Positions 1 to 8,586 of a stretch of DNA of 64,000 nucleotides are shown here, in pieces (position 1 is the first letter of the stretch; each line of letters begins with the position of its first letter). The stretch is from Brevibacillus panacihumi W25 (GTDB lineage: Bacteria > Bacillota > Bacilli > Brevibacillales > Brevibacillaceae). The notes under the pieces were generated by a model that ran no database searches, was not told the origin of the DNA, and was given only the letters and a program-made list of their open reading frames with translations. Location of the stretch: assembly GCF_000503775.1 (NCBI RefSeq), contig NZ_KI629782.1, positions 434,001-498,000 of the forward strand. The letters are read 5' to 3'. The position numbers and the translations under genes were made by a program.

Positions 1-24
1 GATCAGGGACACCCATTGGTACAT
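1..24 (-). CDS. spmB: Spore maturation protein B, first 8 codons (partial)
   Basis: Only the start of this gene is in the window: ATG plus seven codons (MYQWVSLI), preceded by a GGGGGGAG ribosome binding site that overlaps the end of spmA. Identity rests on position: in Bacillus, spmB follows dacB-spmA in one operon and its product works with SpmA in spore core dehydration. The hydrophobic start fits a membrane protein, but eight residues cannot prove it. Confidence 0.6.
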
Positions 25-36
25 GCGGCTCCCCCC

Positions 37-627
37 TTACCTGTAGCGTCTGTTCGTGCGATAACGATACCAACGGTCAATCACAATGGCGACAAACGTT
101 GCAGCAAACGAGGACAGCAGCGTTGTCCCGACAATCTCCACTGGATTGGCCGATCCGTATTGCATCCGTATGGCAATCATCGTCGTAGGAATGAGCGTAA
201 TGCTCGCTGTGTTGATCGCAAGCAGTGTGCACATCGCCGGTGATGCCTGCTGCTTGTCAGGATTTAATTTTTGCAGTTCCTCCATCGCTTTCAGGCCCAT
301 CGGTGTAGCTGCATTCCCCAGCCCGAGCAGATTCGCGCTCATATTGGACATGATATAGCCCATTGCCGGATGTCCTTTCGGGATGTCAGGAAAGAGCAGC
401 GAGATGACCGGAGACAACGCACGTGCGACTAGCTCCATCAAGCCCGTTTTTTCCGCTATACGCATGATGCCCATCCAGAATGCCAATACGCTGAGAAGCC
501 CGAAACAGACTGTGACACCTGCTTTCGCACCCGCAAAGGCTGCCTGATTCATCGCCTCCATGCGCCCAGTGACCGCCGCAACGATAATGCTGCTCACGAT
601 CAGCACAAGCCAGATGATGTTAAGCAC
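37..627 (-). CDS. spmA: Spore maturation protein A
   Basis: A 196-residue polytopic membrane protein of the nucleoside-recognition (Gate) domain family. SpmA and SpmB are needed for full spore core dehydration in Bacillus, acting with DacB in the mother cell. The N-terminal hydrophobic segment, the LLGLGNAATPMGLKAM stretch (a family hallmark) and the late hydrophobic helices are all present and the length is normal. The start is GTG with GGAGGG 7 bases upstream. The first 8 bases overlap the end of dacB, and spmB follows with 12 bases between, so dacB-spmA-spmB is one operon with translational coupling. In Bacillus this operon depends on sigma-E. Confidence 0.95.
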   Translation of the reverse strand: MLNIIWLVLIVSSIIVAAVTGRMEAMNQAAFAGAKAGVTVCFGLLSVLAFWMGIMRIAEKTGLMELVARALSPVISLLFPDIPKGHPAMGYIMSNMSANLLGLGNAATPMGLKAMEELQKLNPDKQQASPAMCTLLAINTASITLIPTTMIAIRMQYGSANPVEIVGTTLLSSFAATFVAIVIDRWYRYRTNRRYR

Positions 628-1795
628 GGAACAGCCCTCCTGCCATCAGATTCCAGAACTGCTGCCAGAAATCAGCCCCTGTATCCTCGTTGGTATTTGC
701 CCAAGTCGGGGTATCGACCTGCACTTTCAATGGAACCTGACCGATCATCTGATCCCGGAAATGGAACTGCAGGAACCCGATGATTTGCCCATTCATCTTT
801 TCTGTCACGACTGATTCACTCATCACCATCCGTTTTGTTACATCAGGAATTTCCTCTGGCTTGAGGGGGTAGCGAAACGCATTCGTGGTAACGAGCTGAA
901 CCCCTTCTTTTAACGTGACCGCAGGCTCTGGTTGGATGGTTTCCCCGTACTGGACGAATTCCTTCATGGCGAAATGACGGAAGCCCCAATCCAGCATCTC
1001 GGCCGAATCATTCCAGTCATCAGGCGCGTTCAATGTAATCGCCGCCAGTTGTCTGCCGTCTCTTGTCGCCGATGAAGCCAGGCAGCGCTTCGCCAGTTTG
1101 GTATATCCCGTCTTTACCCCATCCGCGCCATTGTACAAATGAAGGAGCTTATTCTTGTTGAGAAGACGCCTATTGTACTCCTCCCCTTCCCAGGAGATGT
1201 CCTTCACCTTGGTGGAGACAATCTGCCGAAATACAGGATTCCTCAGAGCGTATGCCGACAACAAGGCCATATCCTCGGCAGTGGAGTAATGCATGTTGCT
1301 GTCATCCAAGCCGTGTGGATTGGTGAAATTGGTATGCGTCATCCCGATCAGAGCTGCCTTTTCATTCATCAGGTAGACAAAACCCGGAACCGATCCCCCT
1401 ACATGTGTCGCTACGGTCACAGCAGCGTCATTCCCCGAGCGCAGCATGAGTCCGTAAAGCAGCTCTTCCAGTGTCAGCTTCTCGTTCTTTTTCAGATAGA
1501 TCGAGGAGCCCTCCACTCCTACTGCTTCCGGCGGAACCGTTACCTCGTCCTTTAGCTGTCCCATTTCAATCGCCACAATGGCCGTCATGGTTTTGGTCAG
1601 ACTGGCAATTCGCATTTTCTTGTCGCCATTTTTGGAATAGAGTATGCGCCCGCTCGCCACGTCGATCAAAGCGGCACTCTCTGCGGATATGTTAGGAGGT
1701 CCGGCATTTGCCCTGACTTCCGCAACAGGCAGCAAAAGGAGCTGTATAAAAAGAAAAACGACGAGCACGCCGCATAAACGTTTCCGCACCCTCAT
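620..1795 (-). CDS. dacB: Sporulation D-alanyl-D-alanine carboxypeptidase (PBP5* type)
   Basis: A 391-residue serine DD-carboxypeptidase (peptidase S11) that trims pentapeptide side chains and so controls cross-linking of the spore cortex. The N-terminus is a signal peptide (basic MRVRKR, then a hydrophobic run to about residue 29). All three active-site motifs are present: SLTK at 65-68, SGN at 120-122 and KTG at 228-230. I chose the ATG at 1795 rather than the upstream ATG at 1810 because GGGGAGG sits 6 bases before it. It overlaps spmA by 8 bases. The pairing with spmA/spmB separates it from dacF, the other S11 enzyme in this window. Confidence 0.93.
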   Translation of the reverse strand: MRVRKRLCGVLVVFLFIQLLLLPVAEVRANAGPPNISAESAALIDVASGRILYSKNGDKKMRIASLTKTMTAIVAIEMGQLKDEVTVPPEAVGVEGSSIYLKKNEKLTLEELLYGLMLRSGNDAAVTVATHVGGSVPGFVYLMNEKAALIGMTHTNFTNPHGLDDSNMHYSTAEDMALLSAYALRNPVFRQIVSTKVKDISWEGEEYNRRLLNKNKLLHLYNGADGVKTGYTKLAKRCLASSATRDGRQLAAITLNAPDDWNDSAEMLDWGFRHFAMKEFVQYGETIQPEPAVTLKEGVQLVTTNAFRYPLKPEEIPDVTKRMVMSESVVTEKMNGQIIGFLQFHFRDQMIGQVPLKVQVDTPTWANTNEDTGADFWQQFWNLMAGGLFRA

Positions 1796-1840
1796 CCACA
1801 TCCTCCCCATTCCAAAGTACAGATCACAAGGTTTGTACCA

Positions 1841-1870
1841 AGTATATGGGGACGAGTCAGGGGTTAGTAC
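1841..1870 (-). promoter_or_regulatory. Candidate sigma-E promoter of dacB-spmAB
   Basis: Upstream of dacB the minus strand has CATATACT, 7 of 8 matches to the sigma-E -10 consensus CATACACT. A poor -35 match (GTACTAA) lies 15 bases before it. Bacillus dacB is sigma-E dependent, so the position fits, but the -35 is weak. Confidence 0.3.
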
Positions 1871-1887
1871 GAAAAAGTCAACAGCAT

Positions 1888-2472
1888 CTAGTCGTTTCTC
1901 GTCTCATCTGCTTTTCCGAACAATGCGGAAGCCTCCATTCGGGCCTCTTCAACGTCCAGATTGACAGGCGGTGGAGGCAAATCGGAGAGCTCGCGCAATC
2001 CAAAATGCTCCAGAAAATCTTTCGTTGTCGCATAAAGGATCGGTCGCCCGATTCCCTCCGCTCTCCCGGCTTCACGGATCAATTGCTTCGAGATGAGCGT
2101 ATTCAAGGCCTTCTCGCATTTCACACCGCGAATCTCCTCGATTTCGGTACGAGTGAGCGGCTGCTTGTACGCGATGATGGCCAACGTCTCCAACGCCGCT
2201 TGCGACAACGTGGACTGGCTGGGGGAACTGGCGAGCCGTTCAAAGTATTCGGCATGCTCCGGCAAAGTGGTCAATTGATACGCTTTTGCCACCTCCACGA
2301 TTTGAATGCCTCTACCAGCACGGCGAAAATCTGCTTTCATGTCCTCGATCAGGTCGATGATTTCATCTTCCGGCACCTGGGTGATCTCGCTGATCTCCTT
2401 GGCGGCGAGGCCTTCATCGCCCGAGATGAACAACAAGCCCTCAATGACACCCTTCAGCTTGTCATAGTCCAT
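1888..2472 (-). CDS. scpB: Segregation and condensation protein B
   Basis: A 194-residue winged-helix protein that binds ScpA and, with SMC, forms the condensin-like complex that organises and segregates the chromosome. The conserved core is clear: MDYDKLKGVIEGLLFISG at the N-terminus, SQAALETLAIIAYKQPLT in the middle, then IRGVKCEKAL and the GRPILYATT wing. The start is taken at ATG 2472, which matches the family N-terminus, rather than 10 codons upstream. It overlaps the end of scpA by 11 bases, the usual scpA-scpB arrangement. The C-terminal tail after about residue 165 is charged and variable. Confidence 0.95.
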   Translation of the reverse strand: MDYDKLKGVIEGLLFISGDEGLAAKEISEITQVPEDEIIDLIEDMKADFRRAGRGIQIVEVAKAYQLTTLPEHAEYFERLASSPSQSTLSQAALETLAIIAYKQPLTRTEIEEIRGVKCEKALNTLISKQLIREAGRAEGIGRPILYATTKDFLEHFGLRELSDLPPPPVNLDVEEARMEASALFGKADETRND

Positions 2473-3232
2473 CGGTGGGGACCCCTTTCGTATTGTTCTC
2501 ACAAATCATGATATCTGTAAAAAGCTGATTCTGAATGCACTGAATCTCCTTGGCCTTCATCAATTCCAGGAGGGCAAGGAAGGTCGTGACAATCTGCGAG
2601 CGCGTCACTTCTTTGGAGAAAAGCTGCGAAAAGCGGACCATCCCGCCGCCAACCCGGACGAACTGGCGGATCTCCTGCATCCGGTCCTTGATCGAAATCT
2701 CGTCCCGCGATACTTTCGTGAGTGGCTGCTCTTTTTCCTTTGCTTTTTTTACCATCTTCTCCAACGCGCTAATCAGATCGTAAAGCGTGACATCCTTCAC
2801 GGTGTTCTCTTCTTCTCGAATATACGGCGTCAGATTTTCTGCAGGCCGGGTAAAGACCTGACTGCGGCCGCTCTCCATCTCCCGAAGCTGTTCGGCAAGG
2901 AGCTTGTAGCGCTTGTACTCCAGAAGCCGCTGAACCAGTTCCTCTCTCGGGTCTACCTCTTCCACATCCATATCCAGATACGGCTGAAAGACTTGCTCTT
3001 CTTTTTTCGGGAGAAGCATTCTGCTTTTGATGGATAGAAGCGTCGCAGCCATGACGACAAATTCACTCGCCACGTCCAGCTGCATCTGGTGCATGGTATC
3101 GATCGTCGCCAGATACTGCTCGGTGATTTCCGCCACGGGGATGTCGTAGATGTCCACTTCCGCCTTGTCGATCAGATGAAGCAACAGGTCGAGCGGCCCC
3201 TCGAAGGAGTCCAGTTTGATGCTGTATGCCAA
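2462..3232 (-). CDS. scpA: Segregation and condensation protein A
   Basis: A 256-residue kleisin subunit of the SMC-ScpAB complex. The N-terminal SMC-neck binding part (KLDSFEGPLDLLLHLIDK, then VDIYDIPVAEITEQYL) and the LLSIKSRMLLP segment are typical. A charged linker around residues 85-165 joins them to the C-terminal winged helix that binds the SMC head. The start is TTG with GAGGGG 5 bases upstream. The site-2 protease gene ends 18 bases upstream and scpB overlaps downstream, so the three are probably cotranscribed. The length is normal for Firmicutes. Confidence 0.96.
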   Translation of the reverse strand: MAYSIKLDSFEGPLDLLLHLIDKAEVDIYDIPVAEITEQYLATIDTMHQMQLDVASEFVVMAATLLSIKSRMLLPKKEEQVFQPYLDMDVEEVDPREELVQRLLEYKRYKLLAEQLREMESGRSQVFTRPAENLTPYIREEENTVKDVTLYDLISALEKMVKKAKEKEQPLTKVSRDEISIKDRMQEIRQFVRVGGGMVRFSQLFSKEVTRSQIVTTFLALLELMKAKEIQCIQNQLFTDIMICENNTKGVPTDGL

Positions 3233-3250
3233 GATAACCCCTCGTTTCTG

Positions 3251-3919
3251 TTAAAGGAAAGGACGTAAAATCGAGAACGCAATCTCCTGCACCCCATTGA
3301 TGACATAGGCCATCGGGATGCCAAATATGACCGAGCGGACACCTGGAATAAAAATCAGCAAAAGCAAGATCCAAGGTCCGTAGATTTCATAGCTGTAATA
3401 GAAACGGTCCCATCCCCTAGGGGAGAGAAACCGCAAGATCTTGTAACCGTCGAGCGGAGGGACGGGCAACAGGTTAAAGACAAACAGCGCTGCGTTGATA
3501 ATGACGCTGTATTCCAATGTCAATTTAATTGCGTAATTCCACTTGTCACTTGTATCCGCGAGCATCCCCGCTTGGAGGACATAGAGGTAAATGACAGCAA
3601 ACAATATGCCCAGCACAAGGTTAACCAACGGCCCCGCAACGGAAACATAGACCATCCCAAGACGTTTGTTGCCGCGGAATTTCAACGGATTGACCGGTAC
3701 GGGCTTGGCCCAGCCAAACGGTCCGAACAAAATCAAGATCAACCCAAACGGATCAATATGGGGGATCGGGTTGACGGTAAGTCTCCCCTCGTCCTTGGCT
3801 GTGTTGTCACCAAGCTTCCATGCGACAAAAGCATGGGCGTATTCATGAAGGGAGAAGGCAATTACGAACGCGATCAAGCGAAACGGCACTGTCTCCCACT
3901 CAAAGTGAAAAAGATCCAT
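3251..3919 (-). CDS. M50 family site-2 protease-like membrane metallopeptidase
   Basis: A 222-residue integral membrane protein of the small M50 (S2P class 3) group. The zinc-binding HExxH is HEYAH at 25-29 inside a hydrophobic helix, and the third ligand motif is NLLPVPPLDG at about 149-158. These motifs place the active site in the membrane. Family members cleave membrane-embedded substrates by intramembrane proteolysis; the substrate here is unknown. Proteins of this group often lie next to scpA in Bacillales. The ATG start has a GAGGAGGAG site. It differs from SpoIVFB, which has C-terminal CBS domains that are absent here. Confidence 0.88.
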   Translation of the reverse strand: MDLFHFEWETVPFRLIAFVIAFSLHEYAHAFVAWKLGDNTAKDEGRLTVNPIPHIDPFGLILILFGPFGWAKPVPVNPLKFRGNKRLGMVYVSVAGPLVNLVLGILFAVIYLYVLQAGMLADTSDKWNYAIKLTLEYSVIINAALFVFNLLPVPPLDGYKILRFLSPRGWDRFYYSYEIYGPWILLLLIFIPGVRSVIFGIPMAYVINGVQEIAFSILRPFL

Positions 3920-3981
3920 TGGCTCCTCCTCGAAAATCGTCTACCTTTTAAGATAACAGCATGGAGATAGGCTTACAAGCC

Positions 3982-4021
3982 TAAAAAAGACACTGGCGAC
4001 GCGATGTCACCAGTGTCTTTG
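3982..4021 (-). terminator. Rho-independent terminator after ppiB
   Basis: On the minus strand a 15-base stem with one wobble pair (AAAGACACTGG... paired with ...CCAGTGTCTTT) is followed by TTTTTT, 12 bases past the ppiB stop. Confidence 0.85.
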
Positions 4022-4032
4022 ACAAGTCACAA

Positions 4033-4461
4033 TTACGATACGACTACTGTGCTCATTTTGTCGCCTTGTTTGATTGCATCCACATGCTCCATGCCGGAAG
4101 TCACGCGGCCAAACACTGTATGTACTCCGTCGAGATGCGGGAAGGAATCATAGCAGATAAAGAATTGGCTGCCGCCTGTGTCTTTTCCAGCGTGCGCCAT
4201 CGAAAGCGCGCCACGGAGATGCTTGTGCGGGTTGCCTTTTGTCTCGCATTTGATGGTGTAGCCAGGACCGCCTGTTCCTGTACCATGCGGGCAACCGCCT
4301 TGCGCTACGAAGCCAGGAATCACACGGTGGAAGGACAATCCATTGTAGAAACCTTCATTCGCCAGTTTTTCAAAGTTGCCAACGGTGCCAGGAGCTTCCT
4401 GATCAAACAGCTCCAGCTCGATTTGATTGCCATTCTCCATGGTGATAAGCGCTTTTTTCAT
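4033..4461 (-). CDS. ppiB: Peptidyl-prolyl cis-trans isomerase, cyclophilin type
   Basis: A 142-residue cytoplasmic cyclophilin that speeds proline isomerisation during folding. The active-site signature is intact: [13 protein letters not shown] (catalytic Arg in FHR, Gln in AQGG), then [19 protein letters not shown] and the [13 protein letters not shown] end. There is no signal peptide. The start at ATG 4461 was chosen over one 11 codons upstream because GGAGG lies 7 bases before it and the family begins with MKKA-like sequence. It is a single-gene unit: lysA is next on the same strand, about 140 bases further, and a strong terminator follows. Confidence 0.96.
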   Translation of the reverse strand: MKKALITMENGNQIELELFDQEAPGTVGNFEKLANEGFYNGLSFHRVIPGFVAQGGCPHGTGTGGPGYTIKCETKGNPHKHLRGALSMAHAGKDTGGSQFFICYDSFPHLDGVHTVFGRVTSGMEHVDAIKQGDKMSTVVVS

Positions 4462-4600
4462 ATGTAAGCCTCCAGACCTGATAAAGTTAACCATTCTATT
4501 CTATCATGCAAGAGACGCATTCGTCCAATTGTCGGGAATTTGAAAATGCCCCTTTCGTCATTTCCGACTCCAGAGGCACTCATGATTTTTGTATGTGGTA

Positions 4601-5923
4601 CTACCGTTGCAACTGGGCGCGCTTGGGCAAAAGATCGTGGCTGACGACGTCTTGGTACGTCTCCCGCTTTACGACCAGCTCCGCTTCCCCTTCCTTCACA
4701 AACACGACAGCAGGACGGGCAATGCGATTGTAGTTGTTGGACATGGAGTAGCCGTAGGCACCAGTACTGGTTACCGCCAAAATATCGCCTGCGTCCGCTT
4801 CTGGAAGCATCACGTCCCAGATCAGCATGTCACCGGATTCACAGCATTTTCCTGCGATGGACACCTGCTCAGTGGCAGGAGCGTTCATTTTGTTGGCGAT
4901 CGCCGCTTCATATACCGCCTGGTAGAGGGCAGGACGCAGATTGTCTGTCATCCCTCCATCGACTGCCACGTATTTGCGTACATTCGGAATATGCTTGTGG
5001 GACCCGATGCGATACAAGGTGGTCCCTGCATCCCCGACGATACTGCGGCCGGGCTCGATCCACAGCTCTGGCAAAGGAAGCTGTCGCTGAGTCATCTCAT
5101 CCCGCACCGTATCCGTAATCGCCTTGATATACGTCTCTGCAGTAAGCGGTGTATCGCTTTCTACATAGCGGATGCCGAAGCCCCCGCCGACATTGAGGAC
5201 CTCGGAGATAAATCCATGCTGCTCTCTCGCCTCTTCCAACAGTTCGATCAACCGCTTGATCGCAACGATAAAGCCCTCAGCTTCAAAGATCTGCGATCCG
5301 ATATGGCTGTGTACGCCGAGCAAATGAAGCTGCTTGCTTTCATGCGCGTATTTGATTGCTTCCAATGCCTGACCGTTTTGCACATCGAAGCCGAATTTGG
5401 AATCAACTTGTCCGGTGGAAATGTACTCATGCGTGTGGGCCTCTACCCCTGGTGTCACACGCAGCAAGACCGCTACTTTCTCGTCTCGCTCTTGGGCAAT
5501 CTCATCAAGCGTAGCCAACTCATAAAAATTGTCTACTACGAAGCAACCAATCTTGGCATCCAGGGCCATATGGATCTCTTCGATAGATTTGTTGTTTCCA
5601 TGAAAATGGATTCGTTCTGCAGGAAAGCCTGCCTGCAAGGCAGTATACAGTTCCCCGCCCGAAACGACATCCAACGACATGCCTTCTTCTTCGACCAGCT
5701 TGCACATGGCCATCGTGCAAAATGCCTTGCTCGCATAAGCTACCTGAAAGGCAAATCCCGATTGGCGAAACGCATCGATATACGCCCTGCACTTGCTGCG
5801 GATCAGTGCTTCATCATAGACATACAGTGGCGTGCCATAGGTAGCTGCCAATTGGGTGACATCACATCCCCCAATCTCCAAATTCCCTTTCTCGTTCACT
5901 CTACTTGTCCCATGTAAATACAT
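4601..5923 (-). CDS. lysA: Diaminopimelate decarboxylase
   Basis: A 440-residue PLP enzyme (fold III) that converts meso-diaminopimelate to lysine, the last step of lysine synthesis. The PLP lysine is K66 in VAYASKAF. HSHIGSQ and NVGGGFGIRY bind the cofactor phosphate, and CCESGD carries the active-site cysteine supplied to the partner subunit. The start MYLHGTSR matches the family; a TTG seven codons upstream is less likely because GGGGGAAA precedes this ATG. Diaminopimelate is also a cortex wall building block, which suits a place next to the spoVA operon as in Bacillus. The 243 bases between lysA and spoVAF show no lysine riboswitch and no convincing terminator. Confidence 0.97.
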   Translation of the reverse strand: MYLHGTSRVNEKGNLEIGGCDVTQLAATYGTPLYVYDEALIRSKCRAYIDAFRQSGFAFQVAYASKAFCTMAMCKLVEEEGMSLDVVSGGELYTALQAGFPAERIHFHGNNKSIEEIHMALDAKIGCFVVDNFYELATLDEIAQERDEKVAVLLRVTPGVEAHTHEYISTGQVDSKFGFDVQNGQALEAIKYAHESKQLHLLGVHSHIGSQIFEAEGFIVAIKRLIELLEEAREQHGFISEVLNVGGGFGIRYVESDTPLTAETYIKAITDTVRDEMTQRQLPLPELWIEPGRSIVGDAGTTLYRIGSHKHIPNVRKYVAVDGGMTDNLRPALYQAVYEAAIANKMNAPATEQVSIAGKCCESGDMLIWDVMLPEADAGDILAVTSTGAYGYSMSNNYNRIARPAVVFVKEGEAELVVKRETYQDVVSHDLLPKRAQLQR

Positions 5924-6166
5924 TACCCGTTTCCCCCAGTCCAACTAGGTCACTCGGACCCATTCCAGATCGCCACACGCATGCCTTTTTCTATTGTGAA
6001 CGGCAAACCGCTAGAAAACTTGTACTTCCTCTATTTCATAGCGATTTCGTTTGAAAAACCGATCCTATCATCCGGTTATGTCCGTACCATGCCTTCAGGC
6101 TTATCATAAAATGTACTACATGGCTGTGCATTTGACAATGGGTGGCTGGAGCCTGTTGTCAGAATA

Positions 6167-7636
6167 TTATTGACGGGAGGAATTTTGGGAGCGAACAATA
6201 CTCGGGCGCTTCTTTTTCATGGGAACTGCCATGCGGATGGCAACATCCTTGAACGCTTTGTAATCAAAGGGGATCAGAGGCCACAGATAGGGCGTGTCGA
6301 GCGAACGCGTCACTGCCAACCCGATCAATACCAGCAATACCCCAAGCACCAATCCCGTCGTGGAGAAGAAGCCGACCATCAGGATGAGGAAAATTCGTAC
6401 GAGTCGATTCGCCAAGCTCAGCTCATAGCTTGGCGTCGCGAACATCCCGACAGCAGCTACAGCCAAGTAAAGGATCACTTCAGGAGTAAACAGTCCTACC
6501 TTGATCGCAACGTCCCCAACCAGAATAGCGGCTAGCAAGCCCATCGCGACAGACAGCGGGGATGGAGTGTGAATCGCTGCCATTCTCATCAGATCCAGGC
6601 CGAGCTCTGCAAGCAGAAATTGGGCTAACAACGGAATGCTCCCCTTGTCTTTAATCCCGAGAAAATGCAATTGCTCTGGAATCATGGCTGGATGCATCAC
6701 CAAAAGCAACCAGATCGGCAAGAGGATAAGAGAGGCAAAAATGCCCAAGAAACGTACCCATCGCAGATACGCGCCAACGACTGGAGTCTGGCGGTACTCC
6801 TCGGCGTGCTGGACATGGTGGAAATACGTGGCAGGGGTAATCATCACGCTTGGTGATGTGTCTACATAAATCAGCACGTGGCCCTCGAGGAGATGAACCG
6901 CTGCCACATCGGGTCGTTCTGTATACCTCACCATCGGAAACGGGTTCAACGTCTTGCCGATGATAAATTCCTCTACCGTTTTTTCCGCCATCGGAATCCC
7001 GTCAATTTGGATATTTTGCAGACGATTCCTCAATGTCTCTACCAAGTCCTGATTGGCTATGTCCTTGATATAACAGATGCAAACATCCGTCTTGCTCCGT
7101 TCGCCGATTTGCATAATCTCAAAGCGGAGCCGCTCATCCCGAATTCGTCTTCTGGTCAGCACGGCGTTGGTCACCAGCGTTTCGGTAAACCCATCATGCG
7201 CTCCCCGCACAATCCGCTCCGTGTCCGGTTCCTCGGGATTCCGGGTTGGGAGTACTTTGGCATCCATCAGGATCGCTTCAGAAGAATTGTCAATGATTAA
7301 CCCTACTTGACCGACCAACAGTTTATCCAAAAACTCATTTGTCGTTGTTACTTTGGCCAATTGAAAAAAGGGAATGTACTTATAGTAGAGATAATCGAAT
7401 AATTCATCCCGCAAATGGCGATCACGCAAATCATTCAAATCACGCATGATTTGCGTGATGTTCTGACTGTCAGCAAAGCCATTTATGTAATAAATCAAGA
7501 TGCGTGTGCCACCAACGTAAAAATCGTGGACCCCGATGTCGAAACTGCTGCCGACTCCAAGCTTGTCATTGAGATAGGTTTTGTTTTCCTCCAGATTCTC
7601 CGAGATGGGACGCCGCTTCTCCGTGATCTCTGTCAT
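6167..7636 (-). CDS. spoVAF: Stage V sporulation protein AF (GerA-type A subunit homologue)
   Basis: A 489-residue membrane protein of the GerA/SpoVAF family. It has a large hydrophilic N-terminal domain (to about 285), including LVGQVGLIIDNSSEAILMD and GKTLNPFPMVRYTERPDV, followed by five or so transmembrane helices and a basic tail. It is a late member of the spoVA operon and is thought to modulate germination rather than be required for dipicolinate uptake. The start is ATG 7636, with AAAGGAG 7 bases before it; a longer frame would start inside spoVAEA without a binding site. The first 71 bases overlap the end of spoVAEA. Confidence 0.95.
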   Translation of the reverse strand: MTEITEKRRPISENLEENKTYLNDKLGVGSSFDIGVHDFYVGGTRILIYYINGFADSQNITQIMRDLNDLRDRHLRDELFDYLYYKYIPFFQLAKVTTTNEFLDKLLVGQVGLIIDNSSEAILMDAKVLPTRNPEEPDTERIVRGAHDGFTETLVTNAVLTRRRIRDERLRFEIMQIGERSKTDVCICYIKDIANQDLVETLRNRLQNIQIDGIPMAEKTVEEFIIGKTLNPFPMVRYTERPDVAAVHLLEGHVLIYVDTSPSVMITPATYFHHVQHAEEYRQTPVVGAYLRWVRFLGIFASLILLPIWLLLVMHPAMIPEQLHFLGIKDKGSIPLLAQFLLAELGLDLMRMAAIHTPSPLSVAMGLLAAILVGDVAIKVGLFTPEVILYLAVAAVGMFATPSYELSLANRLVRIFLILMVGFFSTTGLVLGVLLVLIGLAVTRSLDTPYLWPLIPFDYKAFKDVAIRMAVPMKKKRPSIVRSQNSSRQ

Positions 7637-8204
7637 TTGCTTTGCTCCTTTCCAGTATCCATTGCACTGCTTTCTTGGTAATAGGACTGCCTTTGCGCAG
7701 ACTATCGCGGCCATCCATTTTTCCAATATCTCCAATCCCGATCAGATTGGGGATGTGAAAGGAATTCAAAACATCGACGGTATCGCCATAGATCCGATTC
7801 TCCAAATCGACATCCGCATACCCATCCTTATCCACTGCCTCTTCCACCAATCTCCCGTGGTTGTCAATCGAGTATTTGACGGTTGCTCCCCTGACCCATC
7901 GGGTATTGGAAGCAACCGCAATCGCACCGATCACCTCGATCTCCGGATGCTTGACCAAATATTCAATGGCTTGCTCGCCCTTACCCCTGCCGTAATTGCC
8001 GTTGTCGTCAAACATCACCAGTACAGGATCATGGGGCGTCATTTTTATCAGCTCGACCATCTGGCTGCCATCTAGCGGCGTCGGATTGCCTGCAGACAGC
8101 GAGATGCACCGCCCGCCCAAGTCTTTCGCTACCGCTTCGATTACTTTCTGGGCAATATGGTCGCCATCCGTGACGAGAATAACTCTTCTTCGTGGTTCTG
8201 CCAT
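7566..8204 (-). CDS. spoVAEA: Stage V sporulation protein AE, soluble subunit (SpoVAEA)
   Basis: A 212-residue soluble protein of the spoVA operon. It begins with a beta strand and loop, RRRVILVTDGD, and contains LVMFDDNGNYGRGKGEQA and GDTVDVLNSFHIPNLIGIGDIGKMDG, typical of this family. It probably acts at the inner spore membrane in dipicolinate handling with the other SpoVA proteins. I chose ATG 8204. A GTG at 8216 is an alternative, because the best purine-rich site (GAGGAC) is 15 bases from the ATG but only 3 from the GTG. The charged C-terminal tail runs 71 bases into spoVAF, an unusually long overlap. Confidence 0.9.
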   Translation of the reverse strand: MAEPRRRVILVTDGDHIAQKVIEAVAKDLGGRCISLSAGNPTPLDGSQMVELIKMTPHDPVLVMFDDNGNYGRGKGEQAIEYLVKHPEIEVIGAIAVASNTRWVRGATVKYSIDNHGRLVEEAVDKDGYADVDLENRIYGDTVDVLNSFHIPNLIGIGDIGKMDGRDSLRKGSPITKKAVQWILERSKANDRDHGEAASHLGESGGKQNLSQ

Positions 8205-8235
8205 ATGCTGGATCACCGTCCTCGCTACATCGCGT

Positions 8236-8586
8236 TTATCCCTTCGGCTTGAACACGAGCGAGGCCAGAAAGCCAAACGCAATCGCTGCCGAAATTCCAG
8301 CGCTCGTCACCTCAAAAATCCCGGTAACGACCCCGATCAGGCCATGTGTCTGCGCCTCGCTGATCGCACCGTGATAGAGTGAATGCCCAAAGCTGGTGAT
8401 CGGAACGGTAGCACCTGCTCCGGCGAAGTCAATCAGCTTGTCATAGATACCAAAAAAGTCGAGGACAACCCCCGAAACAACCAAGGTACTCATCACGTGG
8501 GCGGGAGTCAGCTTGCCTACATCCAGCAATAATTGGCCGATGACGCAAATCAAGCCGCCGACGGCAAAAGCAATCACGTATTCCAT
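8236..8586 (-). CDS. spoVAEB: Stage V sporulation protein AE, membrane subunit (SpoVAEB)
   Basis: A 116-residue membrane protein related to SpoVAC; both carry GG-IC-IGQ near the start and [16 protein letters not shown] in the centre. It belongs to the SpoVA channel that carries Ca-dipicolinic acid into the forespore and out on germination. Two ATGs are adjacent. The first (8589) overlaps the spoVAD stop as ATGA; the second, used here, lies 6 bases from GGAGG. Three or four transmembrane helices are expected. The gene is followed closely by spoVAEA. Confidence 0.94.
   Translation of the reverse strand: MEYVIAFAVGGLICVIGQLLLDVGKLTPAHVMSTLVVSGVVLDFFGIYDKLIDFAGAGATVPITSFGHSLYHGAISEAQTHGLIGVVTGIFEVTSAGISAAIAFGFLASLVFKPKG

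Noticed and set aside
4589-5917. A 442-codon open frame on the plus strand across lysA
   Set aside because: It is the antisense shadow of lysA, which has full family motifs. The frame has no binding site and no known domain.
5924-6166. Lysine riboswitch before lysA
   Set aside because: The leader shows no L-box core and no clear antiterminator/terminator pair.
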